In this document: in pieces, positions 20,850 to 32,655 of the stretch | Position numbering within the stretch: the stretch's first letter is position 1 | How the letters are laid out: each line of letters begins with the position of its first letter | Assembly: GCF_950295315.1 (NCBI RefSeq) | Contig: NC_080176.1 | Span: 34,003,006-34,067,005, forward strand | Direction of reading: 5' to 3' | DNA length: 64,000 nucleotides | From: Erinaceus europaeus | Taxonomy: Eukaryota; Chordata; Mammalia; Eulipotyphla; Erinaceidae | Translations under genes and position numbers: made by a program | The notes under the pieces: generated by a model | What the model was told of the DNA's origin: nothing | Seen by the model: the letters and a program-made list of their open reading frames with translations, nothing else | Databases searched by the model: none

Positions 20850-22745
20850 ACCATAGGCTGCATCTTTGAAATGTCGACTCTCTTAAAAGCTTAGTTTAGG
20901 GAGAACAGAAGCAACCAGTGCCATTACTCTATAAGACACAGCTATATACAAACAATGTCAAAGGACATAAATTATAGTGATGTTGTGTATGATACAGCAA
21001 ATCCTAACAAAGGGATTTTCAAAGTTAACCCAAGTGCTGAATAATGTGATTGCAGCAATAACTATCTATTGCCTTCTTAAAACCTAAGACAGCAGGAACC
21101 TCCTGCTTCCTCTACAGAGTCTATATTTCCCCCAGTCCTGGAACCTCTAGGGTGGGGCTCACTTTCTTGCATGCTTCTCTCAGTTCATACCAAATGATAT
21201 TGCATGATCCCTGCCTAATCAACACAACGAGTACCACCTCAGCATGCTTCACTTCAGACTGTGTCCAGAGACGTCAAGCATGAAATGTCAAGCCTTCAGC
21301 CTCATTACTTGCATGAGCCCTTTCCTTGCATAGGATTCTATAATTCCATTTCAGGTGGTTTACTTCCTAACAAAGCCCCAAAACCTAGATGTAGAACAGG
21401 TCCCCTGAGATAGGGCAGATGTTCACATGTATCCATAATTAGGGCAAAATATATACCTGAAAGCAAAAGTGCACAATAGTCTGCAGTGAGTCAGTATATG
21501 CAGCAAGCAAGTAGAAAGATCTAAAAGACACCATGAAGTTCCTAATGAAATGGTGTCTATTTAGACTTAGGTACCCTCCTCGCCTGCTTCCTATTATAGT
21601 TATCTCACTCACTCCAAAGCTAACCTTATCGAAATAAGGACTGCAAAAGATAAATAAGGGCAAGAGACTGGCACACTTTAATGATAACTCTTTAGTCATT
21701 TTCAGGCCACCCCATCAGCTGGGCCCCTAGTCAGGGAGTCCTGAGATTCCCAAACAGACATGATGGGCCTAGACCTCAAAAAAATCCCTCTCTCCATTGT
21801 TACCAGTCATCTCTACCAGTAACAACAAAATAGACCCCTTTGTGGGCCCCCCCATAGGACCTTGGCCTCAACTTGGATCAACAACAGTAGAGAATGTTCC
21901 ATCCTCCAAAGGGAGGCTGGACAACATACTCGATGTTCCACCTGAGGAAGATGAGTCCTGAAACTAAGGCAGCTTGGAACGTTCCTACTCATGACCACAG
22001 AATGTGAGGTCAGATCTACAGGGATGCAGAGGTCACATAGGCTCCTAAGCTGAATCACATCAAATAGATGGGGTTTACAGTCAACAGTGTTTGTACACCT
22101 TTCCCATATTTGGGAGCTACTCTTTTCCTGATCCAGCTTTTTGTTCCTTTTTCCAGCCATGATACCATCTCCCCAGACAATAACTTGAATCCACCTGCAT
22201 TTCAGATGTCAGGCTCAAAAAAAAAAAAAAACTAGTATAGCCACAGGCCCTTTGGAATATAACTAAAATTGTCCTACTAGCTATCTACAAAATGGAGACC
22301 CCCTACCCCAACTCCTTATCTGCACTATTTCAGCCATTAGGTTCATGATTAGTCAACAACTTGTTTGGCTTTATATGTTAACTCTATTTTCAGCCACCAG
22401 GTTCCAGATGCTACCATGTCAACCAGACTTCTCTGGACAGACAACCCCACCAATGTGTCCTGAAGCCCCACTTCCTCAGAGCCCTGCCGCACTAGGGAAA
22501 AAGAAAAATAGGCTGGAAGTATGGATTGACCTGTCAATACCCATGTTCAGTGGGAAAGCAATTAGAGAAGCCAGACCTCCCACCTTCTGCACCCCACAAT
22601 GATCTTGGGTCCATACTTCCCAGAGGGATAAAGAGTAAGAAAGCTATCGGGGGAGGGAATGAGATATGGAGTTCTGATGGTGGGAATTGTGTGGAGTTGT
22701 ATCCCTCTTATCCTATGGTTTTATCAGTGTTTCCTTTTTTTAAAT
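20850..22745 (+). mobile_element. RepA, longest copy (about 1.9 kb)
   Basis: The 3' 1.15 kb matches 4236-5470. The extra 5' part (20990-21500: AATAATGTGATTGCAGC, ACAGCAGGAACCTC, CTTCACTTCAGACTGTGTCC) matches 27405-28075, so the family consensus is at least 1.7 kb. The two copies diverge upstream of about 20990. No long frame is conserved between copies. Confidence 0.75.
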
Positions 22746-23505
22746 TAAAAAATATATGTATTTCCACAGAATGTGAACTCAGACCTACAGGGATGCAGAC
22801 ATAGGCTCCTGTGCTGACTATGGGCCCCAGAGCAGATTGATGGGATTTAGTTAACAATATTTATATACTTTTCCCATATTTGGAAGCTACTATCCTCCTT
22901 GATCCAGCTTTCTGCTCCTTTTTCCAACTGACACCATGCCTCCAGACAATAGCTTAGGTCACCTGCATATTAGATGTTATGTGTAGGCAAAAACTAGCTA
23001 GGTCATGGGCCCCTTGGAATATACCTAAATTAGACCTAATAGCTTTTTCCAAAATGGAGAGCCCAAACCTCCATCTACAATATTCTTGCCTTTAGGTTCA
23101 TAATTAGTCAACACTTTGCTTTGTTTTCTATCTTAACTCTTTTTCAGACACCAGGTTCCACATGCTACCATGATGCCAATCGGACTTCCCAGGGCAGAAG
23201 ACTCCACCAATGTGTCCTGGAGCCCCACCTTCCCAAATCCCTGCCCCACTAGGGAAAGAGAAAGACAGGCTGGGAGTGGATTGACCTGCCAATGCCCATG
23301 TTCAGTGGGGAGCAATTACAGAAGCCAGACCTTCCACCTCTGCACCCCATAATGACCTTGGGTCCATGCTTTCAGAGGGTTAAAGTATAGGAAAGCTATC
23401 AGAGGAAGGGATGGAATATGGAGTTCTGGTAGTGGAAATTGTGTGGAATTGTACCCCTCTTATCCCATGGTCTTGTCAGTGTTTCCATTTTATAAGTAAA
23501 AGTAA
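22746..23505 (+). mobile_element. Second RepA copy, tandem with the previous one
   Basis: Begins ACAGAATGTGAACTCAGACC directly after the A-rich end of the preceding copy and runs to GTCAGTGTTTCCATTTTATA. It is more diverged than its neighbour. Confidence 0.8.
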
Positions 23506-23506
23506 A

Positions 23507-23788
23507 GATTTTTAAATATTTATTCCCTTTTGTTGCCATTGTAATTTTATTGTTGTAGTTATTATTGTTGTTGTTATTGATGTCGTTGTTAGATAGGACA
23601 GAGAGAAGTGGAGAAAGGAGGGGAAGACAGAGAGGGAGGTAGAAAGACAGATACCTGCAGACCTGCTTCACTGCTTGTGAAGCAACTCCCCTGAAGGTAG
23701 GGAGCTGGGGGCTCTAACTGGGATCCTTACACTGGTCTTTGAGCTTACACTACATGAGCTTAACCCACTGCACTACTGCCAGACTCCC
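23507..23788 (-). mobile_element. SINE type 1
   Basis: Full reverse copy from TTTAAATATTTATTCCC to CTACTGCCAGACTCCC, placed at the end of RepA. Confidence 0.92.
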
Positions 23789-23799
23789 TATTTATTCAG

Positions 23800-23885
23800 A
23801 ATTCTGGTGGTGGGAATTGTGTGAAGTTGTACCCCTCTTATCCTATGGTTTAGTCAATGCTTCCTTTTTATAAATAAAACGTTTT
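23800..23885 (+). mobile_element. RepA 3'-terminal fragment
   Basis: Only the last 85 bp (ATTCTGGTGGTGGGAATTGT to CTTTTTATAAATAAA) are present, repeating the end of the copy at 23430-23505 on the other side of the SINE. Confidence 0.8.
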
Positions 23886-23889
23886 TTTT

Positions 23890-24035
23890 AAAAAAACTTT
23901 ATTATTTATTAATGAAAAAGAGAAAGCAGAGAAGGAAAACTAGAGCACCACCCTGACACATGTGATGCTGTTAACTCCAACTCAGGGCCTCATGCTTGAT
24001 AATCCAAGATGTCATCTACTCTGCCATCCCCTGGG
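23890..24035 (-). mobile_element. SINE type 2
   Basis: Reverse copy: AAACTTTATTATTTATTAAT tail, CAGGGCCTCATGCTTGATAA, ATGTCATCTACTCTGCC head. Confidence 0.75.
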
Positions 24036-24064
24036 TTGTTATTTATCTTGAAAAAAATTACATC

Positions 24065-24662
24065 ACATGTGGCGCAAAGTGCAAGGATCAAGAAAGGATC
24101 TTGGTTCGAGCCCCGACTCCCCACCTGCAGGGGAGTCGTTTCACAAGCGGTAAAGCAGGTCTGCAGGTCTATCTTTCTCTCCCCCTCTCTGTCTTCCCCT
24201 CCTCTCTCCATTTCTCTCTGTCCTATCCAACAATGAATGACATCAACAACAATAATAATCACAACAAGGCTACAGCAACAAAGATAACAAAAGGGGGGAA
24301 AATGCCCTCCAGAGGGAGTCAGGCGGTAGAGCAGGGGGTTAAGCACATGTGACACAAAGGATAAGGACCTGTATAAGGATCCTGGTTCAAGCCCCTGGAT
24401 CCCCATCTGCAGGCAAGTTGCTTCACAGGCGGTGAAGCAGCTTTGCAGGTGTCTATCTTTCTCTCCCCCCTCTGTCTTCCCCTCCTCTCTCCATTTCTCT
24501 CTGTCCTATCCAACAATGACGACATCAATAACAACAATAATAACTACAATAAAACAACAAGGGCATCAAAAGGGAAAATAAATATTTTTTTAAAATGCCC
24601 TCCAGGAGCAGTGGATTCATAGTGCAGGCACTGAGCCCCAGCAATAACCCTGGAGGCAAAAA
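24065..24662 (+). mobile_element. SINE type 1 (host), split by a second SINE
   Basis: Begins within the head (CACATGTGGCGCAAAGTGC), runs to 24312 and resumes at 24606 with GAGCAGTGGATTCATAGTGC to AACCCTGGAGG. Confidence 0.88.
24313..24593 (+). mobile_element. SINE type 1 inserted in the previous SINE
   Basis: Complete copy from AGGGAGTCAGGCGGTAGAGC. It is flanked by AATGCCCTCCAG at 24301-24312 and 24594-24605. Confidence 0.88.
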
Positions 24663-24847
24663 TTAATTAATTAACTAATTAATTAATTAAAAATATATTA
24701 AACAGCAATAATTCACTGACAATGTTGTGAATGATATTGAAGTCAGTATGACTAGTCACCACAGTGGTTAAACATTAGTCTTATCAGTACGTTTTCTTTC
24801 AGTGCTGGAGCCTTCCATATACATGATACCAATGTTCCTGGGGCAGC

Positions 24848-25036
24848 TTTTTCATTCTTTATATCTCAGATGGAAAGAGAGAGACAGCTGGCAAAAGGGA
24901 CACCACAGTGCTATTCTACCATCCATGGAATTTCCTATATTGATATGGTATTCCCATATAATCCTGGAACTTGAACCTAGGAACTCAATGCATGGTAAGT
25001 CATGTGCTCTACTGGGCTAGCTATCTCCAAGCCCTA
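24848..25036 (-). mobile_element. Diverged tRNA-type SINE
   Basis: Reverse head GTGCTCTACTGGGCTAGCTA and GAACTTGAACCTAGGAACTC, with a body unlike types 1-3. Confidence 0.55.
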
Positions 25037-25059
25037 TTTTTTTCTTTCTTAAAAAATAT

Positions 25060-27271
25060 TTAATTGATGGCACAGAGGATCACCTGAGAACACAAGAAAA
25101 GACTAGGATCACTCCACAAACCCACCAAACGACAGGTGAGTAAACGTGTGACTCATGGATAGAGGGACTTAAAGAGAGATTCCTGGGGCTAAAAGTCCAT
25201 ACTTACTCAGGAGAAGCTGCTGAGTCTGGTGCTTTGCCAGTTGAAACACCACTTCCAGTCTGAGTTTTATCAACAAAAAGACTGCTGAAGGGAGGACAAA
25301 TTAAGCCTCACCAATTTACAACTGTGGTTCTCTACTGCTGTTACCCCTCAGAAGTTGGAACAGCAGCAATGAAGCCTATACTGATGGGGGGGGGGCAGAG
25401 ATGCCGGGTGACTCAGGAGAAAATCTACACTCCCAGTGGTCAGGAGATGTGGTAATATAGTAGGAGCCTTTTCACATCATTCTCTTGATAAAATAGGAAA
25501 AAGGGTGAATAACTACCTCAAAGAATAATGATATATTCAGAAATACAGGGCCACAGAGTACAACTTGGCTCAAATCCAGCTGGGCATGGGGTGGGGATTA
25601 GGTCCTTCAGACCCTTGGGGCATGGGAGTTGCTTTGCATAACCACTGTGCTATCTATCCCCCACCCTGTTTTATGCCAGAGTCACAAGTGAGTGACTCAG
25701 ATAAACAATCTCTACATATAGTTAAAAAGGCCTGCAAGGAAGATAGAGAAGATAAGAGGGTTTAACAGCCACCGTGCTTCACCACAGGGATTGAGATAAT
25801 GTTAAAACAACTGTTTATTTCCAAAGCTGTGAACTCTTAATACCTTACTTAGACACAAGTCAATTAAGACAAGTGTGATTAAATGCATTGAAAAGTACTC
25901 AGAGAGGGAACTCATAACACACAAAATACAATGGTTAAACCAAGAAGAAACATTGAATCTAACTAGGACAAAAGCCCAGATAAAATCCCCAAAAAGATAG
26001 AAGCACATATGAATGAAGACAACATCCAAACACTAACTTATGCAATAGTTACAGGAGTGAGGAAAGATTTTGACAGTAATATCATCAGAAACAACAAATG
26101 AGACTCTGAAAGAAAACATTAATTATCTCAGGTAATAAGAGAGCTGAAAGAGCACAACTAGTTAAACAAAGTAATACAGTATCAGAACAGGGTAACAAAA
26201 TAGTTGAGCTACAGAAAGCAACAGAGGGTAGAAGGAACAGAATAAGTGAGGCATAAAACAGAATTAGCAAGATAGAGGATGAATTAGAGAAAACTAAGAA
26301 AGAAGTAAGAGATCTCAAAAAGAGATTAAGAGATATTGAAAATTACAACAGAGACATATGGGATGACTTGAAAAGAAGTAGTATATGCATTATTGGCTTA
26401 CTAAAGGAAGAAAGAGAGGGAGGGGAAGAAAGCATTCTACAGGACATAATAGCTGAGAATTAGTATAGACAACATAAAGGACATAAAGGTTCAAGAAGCC
26501 CAGAGAGTCCTAAACAGAATTAACCCAGACTTCAAGACACATCATATTTAGAATGAAAAGGAATAAGGATAAAGAAAGGATCTTGAAAACTCCAAGAGAA
26601 AAACAGTCTCACAGAGGAAAACCCATAAGATTAGCAGCAGATTTCTCCACACAAACACAAAATGCCAGAAGATAATGCCAAGACATATATATATATAGAC
26701 ATATAGATATATATAGATACAGATATAGATATATAGATAGAGAGAGAGCACTCAATGCAAAAAGTTTTCAACCAAGACTACTGTATCCTTCTAGACTGTT
26801 ATTCAGACTAGATGGAGGCATAAAAACCTTCTCATACAAGCAACATTTGAAAGAATCAAGTATCACCAAGCCTGCCCTGAAAGAAGTTCTGAAAGGTCTC
26901 CTATAAACAGTCAGATCACCATAAATATGCCACATATCAGAACACTCTAAAAATCTACAACAATGGTTTTATGGTGTTATAAAAATATCTTCAGTCTATA
27001 CTATCAATAAATGTCAATGGCCTGAATACACCTATTAAAGGCACAGAGTAGGAAGATGTATCAGAAAACACAACGCAACCATATGTTGACTGTGGGAATC
27101 CCACCTAACTAAAACTGCCATACATGCTAATAGACCAAAAAAGGGCTGGAACAGCTATTCTATCTGATGCAATAGACCTTAAAATAAAGATAGGGATGGA
27201 CATTACTTAGTGCTCAGAGGATCAATCAATCAAGAGGACTTGAATATTAACATGTTAATGAATATTAACAT
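25060..27271 (+). mobile_element. Old L1 5' half: 5' region, ORF1 remnant, start of endonuclease
   Basis: The text at 25790-26680 is an A-rich decayed ORF1: AGAATTAGCAAGATAGAGGA, AAGAGATTAAGAGATATTGA, ACAAACACAAAATGCCAGAA. The ORF1-ORF2 linker follows, and an endonuclease-domain start at 26990-27271 (AATGTCAATGGCCTGAATAC; AGGGCTGGAACAGCTATTCT). All frames are broken. A GATA/AT tract interrupts at 26685-26748. At 27272 the L1 text stops and RepA text begins without an evident A-tail, which makes a half-L1-like composite possible. Confidence 0.75.
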
Positions 27272-28556
27272 CTCCTGTTCTGGGTTGTATTTAAATTTTG
27301 TGCTATGCCATGAAGGACAGACTTTGTCCAAGGGACATGGATTCTGTTCTCCTTCACTGTGGCACAAGTTCTTTAAGTTCCATGGCCATGTAAGAGTACT
27401 ACCAATTACCAAATAATGTGATGATAACATTAACTATCGATTGTCTTTTAGAACCCTAAGACAGCAGGAACCTCACATCTCCACTATAGAGCCCCTACTT
27501 CCCCCAGTCCTGGAACCCTTGAATAGGGCCCACTTTCCCGTATGCCCCTCCCAATCCATATTAAATAATATTGCATCCGCCTATCACAACCTAACCAACA
27601 CAACGATTGCCACCTCAACATGCTTCACTTCAGACTGTGTCCAGAGACTTCACGTGTGGAATGACAGCCCTTCAGCTTCATTACTCGGGTGAGACCTTTC
27701 CTTTCATAGTAATCGCTATCGAACAGGCCATGGCCGGTGCGCTGCTATGTTCCATCGCTGGGGAGCCAGAGACGACCCGAACTGCCCCTGCGGCTACAGA
27801 CAGACTATGACCCACATAGTCAACGACTGCCACCTCTCCAGATTCAAAGGAGGTCTCGAAACTTTACATCAGGCTCAACCTGATGCTGTTGACTGGCTAC
27901 GGAAGAAGGGCAAACGCTAGAAGAAGATAGTATACTCTAATTTCATCTCAGGTGGTTCACTTTCTAACAAAGTCCCAAAACCTAGATATACACCAGTTTC
28001 TGTGAGAGAGAGCATATCTTCACACGTATCCATAAACTACTGCAAAATATATACCTGAAAGCAGAAGTACACTAGGGTTTGCAGTGAGTACCTCCCTAAC
28101 ACTTCCTCTCCACTATTCCAAGCTTTGGGTCCATGATTGCTCAACAATTTGTTTGGCTTTGTATGTTAACTCTCTTTTCAGTCACCAGGTTCCAGATGCC
28201 ATCAGGATGCTGGCCAGCCTTCCCTGGATTGAAGACCCCACCAGTATGTCCTGGAGCTCAGCTTCCCCAGAGACACACCCTACTAGGAAAAGAGAGAGGC
28301 AGACTGGGAGTATGGACCGACCAGTCAACTCCCATGTTCAGCGGGGAAGCAGTTACAGAAGACAGACCTTCTACCTTCTGCAACCCACAATGACCCTGGG
28401 TTCATGCTCCCAGAGAGATAGAGAATGGGAAAGCTATCAGGGGAGGGGGTGGGTTATGGGGATTGGGTGTTGGTTTTGTTAATTAATCCTTTCTTAAATA
28501 AAAAAATAATAATAATAAAAAGAAAAAAGAAAAAAAAAAGAAAAACTCAAAAAAAA
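27272..28556 (+). mobile_element. RepA copy with A-rich tail
   Basis: From about 27405 it follows 20990-22745 with a deletion near 28085. It ends TTTGTTAATTAATCCTTTC...AATAATAATAAAAAG with a long A-rich tail. A Vingi fragment interrupts it at 27712-27926. Confidence 0.8.
27712..27926 (+). mobile_element. Vingi 3' fragment, copy 3 (215 bp)
   Basis: Forward copy from ATCGCTATCGAACAGGCCAT to GCTAGAAGAAG. It encodes the Cys-His tail and stop of the Vingi protein. A short duplication ATAGTA flanks it at 27706-27711 and 27927-27932. The uninterrupted RepA text is seen at 21330-21350. Confidence 0.9.
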
Positions 28557-28559
28557 AAG

Positions 28560-29568
28560 AGTACGAGCGTAAAAGTTGCTGAGTATTTTGAACAAGATTT
28601 ACCGGAAATGCTCTGATGTCTGGCTGGACTTCCTCACCACTAAATACAGCATGTTCCCCAGGTGGGGAGGCGAAAGGTAATTGGGCATCCCTGACTCAGC
28701 AAAGCTCCTCCGCCCATGGAGAGGGTGGTGTCAGGGAAATGACTGGCGGAGCTTCTAGCCAGGAAATTGGAAACTTGTCACTGCTGGCGCTAGGGGCAAA
28801 GGTGAGGGCTCTAGTCCCTCTCTGATGTCATAGGCGAGGAAGGGCAGAATGGGTGGGTAAAGCCGAGGCTGTGGGGAAGGCAGGGCAGCCCTAACAGGAC
28901 TTAGGTCCCCCAGGAGGCCAGTCCCACACAGTGGCTCCACTTTGTAGCTCAGTCACTCTCGTGCCCTCCGCTCCTAGCCACACTTCACAAATCTCGCTTC
29001 TCCCCTTATCCAGTCCTCCCCTACCCCCTCCAGAGGGGTGGGTAAAGTTTTGGTGGCAGGGACAAAAGTTGGGGGTGCTGACAAAGAGGGTTTTGGGGGA
29101 GCAGGTGAAGGGGAATCTGAGGGAGATAGTTTAATTTTAAGATCTTCTAAATCTTCATTCAGCTATTTTATGGTTGTAGCTCTCTATCTGAATCTTCTAT
29201 GAGGACTGTTTCAGAGGTTTGGGAGAGATTTTTAGTCTTCTATGGAGTCTGGCTGAGCTATGCACACTTCCCTGCCACTTCTCCTATTGGCTCTGGGGCC
29301 CCTACATTCAATCCAATGGCTGAGACTACAGAAAAGAAGTACAGGGAAAGTGTCAGGCCATCATGGATCTCTGCATGCTGGCAAGAAAGGCTATCTGAGT
29401 CCACACTTCTATATCAAAGATATGAAACACTGTAATCCACGGGGTAACAGAAAGAACTGTGTCCTAGAAGGATTCAGCCTTTTTCTTGGAAAGTGTCAAA
29501 CCTCTAGTTTTAAGCAGTGTCTAAGATCCTGAAGCTGAGTCTCTCTGACTGGAGGGAATGTTTCCCAT
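28560..29568 (-). pseudogene. Degenerate retroviral gag remnant (matrix and proline-rich part)
   Basis: The frame opens at 29568 with Met-Gly-Asn, so a myristoylation-type glycine is present. A short matrix-like stretch with a Lys-Lys-Lys cluster and a Pro-Trp pair follows, and further on proline-rich segments with Leu-Tyr-Pro-Pro (around 28900 and 29030). Several stops and frameshifts break it and the capsid and nucleocapsid parts are missing. This is an old, non-functional copy. The gag identity is a judgement from layout and motifs and could be wrong in detail. Confidence 0.5.
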
Positions 29569-30126
29569 GACAGATGTGAAAAAGCCCGACCCAGGAAAAC
29601 TTTCCCAGAGGCGGGCCTTCTGGGGATTCTCCTGGGTCTACCTGTTAAGCCTGTCCCCAGAATTTAAGATGACTGGCAGCTGCCCTAATGGCTTTTACGC
29701 AGCTGTCGTAACCAGATTTATTGATAGATATAAAGAGAATTAATCAGCCCTTCTTGGCACCCTGATGGGCTGTCGGGCTGGGCAGGGGTTGTAGAGCCTT
29801 TGGGTTACAACAGAGTGTGGCTCTGGCCAGAAACCCAGGTTCACTCTATACCATACCTCAGCTCCAAGCGAAAGTAAGGTCTGAGAAAATTAAAGAAGAT
29901 AGTTTAAAGAGAAATACTGGGGTCCCTCTTTGAGGACTCCACCAGGACATTACCCCAATTGGTGGGGATCACTCAGCCAAATTCCACTTGATCACGTCAT
30001 GTTTCAGGGTCTCTGTTCAGGGACCAGCTGGGGGTCATCCCAGGGCTCTCCACCTCACTGGCCACTGGCAGAGGAGACTGGAGTAGCCCCTGGGGGCCCA
30101 AGGGGGTCCTGGTGATGAGGGTGCCA
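28560..30126 (-). mobile_element. Internal part of a class II-like endogenous retrovirus, truncated
   Basis: Read on the - strand from the LTR at 30127, an 18-base primer-binding-site candidate starts immediately (TGGCACCCTCATCACCAG, 30126-30109). A leader of about 540 bases and a decayed gag region follow. The sequence ends at 28560, abutting the A-rich tail of RepA. No pol, env or second LTR is present. Confidence 0.6.
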
Positions 30127-30711
30127 TGCACGGAGAGAAAGGAAGGGAACACAATACCAATCAGCTCCAGGAGAAGCCTCTTAGGACTACTAGTTTATTA
30201 AGGTATATAAGCAAATAGATATACCCAAGGCTCAGAAAGAAGCTTGAAGTAATCATTAACCCACACTCAATGCATAGTTACATCTTGGCCTACCAAGTAT
30301 TTGATCACAACTAGAAAGTTACCATATGAAAAAAAAAAAAAAAAAAGAAAGTTACCATATACGGTTTGGTCATGAGCTCACAATGCATAGGCAGGCATTT
30401 TTCTCTACAAGTAAGTTACAAACACCTCAGGGCAGGGGGGAAGGGAGCAGTTTGAGCAAAGCCAGGATATTTGCAGTGGGTTTCAAGTTAGATGTACAGA
30501 GTAATTCATGGCCTTTGTTCAAAAGGAATGGTATAGAATGTACAGGAAAGTTCCCAGTCTGAAAAAGACCATCCATCATAAGTTCATGAGGTCAGGAGGG
30601 ACCTGCCTAATGTCTCTTCCTCTTAGGAGGGAGAAAACTCGGAGTCAACCCGCTCAGACTCTCATGGAAATAATGGCCTGGACTTCCCAGACAGTGGGCC
30701 TTTTCCCTACA
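30127..30711 (-). mobile_element. LTR of the endogenous retrovirus at 28560-30126
   Basis: On the - strand it starts TGTAGGGAAAAGGCCC and ends CTCTCCGTGCA, directly followed by the primer-binding-site candidate. AATAAA lies at 30194-30199, some 70 bases before the end. Length is 585 bp. An A-run at 30329-30346 has grown within it. It abuts L1 text at 30712. Confidence 0.65.
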
Positions 30712-32402
30712 GATAGGGATGGACATTACTTAATGCTCAGAGAATCAATCAATAAAGAGGACTTAATGATTATTAACATCAATGCACCCAATGAAAGGCC
30801 ATCTAAATACATTGAACATCTACTGAAAGAACTACAGCAATATATTAACAGCAACACAGCAATAGTAGGGAATTTCAACACCCCACTGTCTCAACTTGAC
30901 AGATCATCCAGGCAGAAAATTTATAAATAAACGAAGGAACTAAATGAAAAAATAGATAAACTAGAGCTATTGGACATATTCAGAGTCATTCACCCCAAGA
31001 AACTGGAATATACATTTTTTTCAAGTCCACATGGGTCATTCTCAAGGATAGACCATATGTTAGGCCCGAATGACAGTGCCAACAAATTCAGGAGAACTGA
31101 AATCATCCCAAGTATCTTCTCAGACCACAACTGAATTAAATTAATATTTAACAAACAAAAAATTAGTAAAAATCTCAAAATATGTATATTCAACAGTATA
31201 CTACTCAACTACTGAGTCAAAGAGAAAATTAAGGAAGAAATAAAAATGTTTAGAGAATACAAAGAAAATGAAGACAGGAGTTACCAAAATATATGGGAAA
31301 ATATTATACAGCTAAGGCAGTACTGAGAGGAAAGCTCATACCCATACAAGCACATATTAGGAAACAAGAAAAAGCTCAGATAAACAACCTGATCTCATAC
31401 CTTAAACACCTAGAAGAAGAACAAAGGAACCTTAAAGCGTTGAGAAGGACTGAAGTAACTAAAGTTAGGACAGAAATAAATAACACTGAAAATAAAAGAA
31501 TCATACAGTGAATCAATGAAGCTAAATGTTAGTTCTTTGAAAGGGTAAACAAAATTGACAAACCCTTAGCCAGACTCACAAAACAATGATCTCCAGTGGT
31601 GAAATTGGACAGCACTCGGTACTTATACAGATTCACAAGAAAAGGAAAAGACAAGAAAACAAGAAAGGGAGAAGACTGAAATAGGATTGCAAATTAAAGA
31701 GGACATGAACAATTATACACCACCAAGCTAGAGAATCTGGAAGAAATAAAGAATTCCTAGAAACATATGTCCTTCCAAAACTGAACCAGGAAGAACTACA
31801 AAAACTAAATAGACCGATCACAGACAAAGAAATCAAAACAGTTATTAAAAATCTTCCCCAAAACAAAAGTTCAGGACCAGATGGCTTTATAAACAAATTC
31901 TAGAAAACCTTCGGGAAACAGTTAATACATATACTTTCTTTTCTTAAAAAAAAAAATTTATTTATTTATTCCCTTTGGTTTCCCTTGTTGTAGTTATCAT
32001 TGTTGTTATTGATGTCATCGTTGGATAGGACAGAGAGAAATGGAGAGAGGAGGGGAAAACAAAGAGAAGGAGAGAAAGACAGACACCTGCAGACCTGCTT
32101 TACCTCTTGTGAAGTGACTCCCCTGCAGGTAGGGAGCTGGGTGCTTGAACTGGGATCCTTATACTAGTCCTTGTGCTTTGTGACACCTGCCTTTAACCTG
32201 CTGTACTACCACCTGACTCCCCAATACCTATACTTTCAAAGTTCTTCAAAAAAATATCAATGAAACAAGAACACTCCCTTCCACCTTCTTTGAAGCCAAC
32301 ATCAGCCTGATACCAAAAGCAGATAGGGACACACACATACACACAAAACTACAGACCAATATCTTTGATGAAAATAGATGCTAAAATATTGAAGAACATC
32401 CT
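30712..32402 (+). mobile_element. Old L1 fragment: endonuclease to reverse transcriptase start
   Basis: Broken frames contain endonuclease text (GGGAATTTCAACACCCCACT; AAGGATAGACCATATG) and then the beginning of the polymerase (CAGGACCAGATGGCTTTATA; AGACCAATATCTTTGATGAA). It stops at 32402 where reverse RepA text begins. Its first 75 bp repeat 27189-27271. A SINE splits it at 31939-32222. Confidence 0.85.
31939..32222 (-). mobile_element. SINE type 1
   Basis: Reverse copy in the L1, with target duplication AATACATATACTTTC (31924-31938) against AATACCTATACTTTC (32223-32237). Confidence 0.93.
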
Positions 32403-32403
32403 G

Positions 32404-32652
32404 TTCGAGGTCTAGGCCCATCATGCCTATGTGGGAGTGTCAGGACCCCCTGACTAGGGCCCCAGATGATAGGGTGACCTGGTAGTGACTAAAGAGTCAT
32501 CATTAAAGTATGCCAGTCTTTTGCACTTATGCAGCTTTTATAGTCCTTACTTTGATAGGGTTACCTTTGGAATGACTGAGGGAAGAGTAATAGGAAGTAG
32601 GTAAGGAGGGAATCTAGGGCTAAGTAGAGACTATTTCATTGGGCACTTTATA
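32404..32652 (-). mobile_element. RepA fragment
   Basis: Reverse copy of the RepA middle only, GAGGTCTAGGCCCATCATG to GAGGGAATCTAGG; compare 21575-21780 read in reverse. Confidence 0.8.
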
Positions 32653-32655
32653 GCG

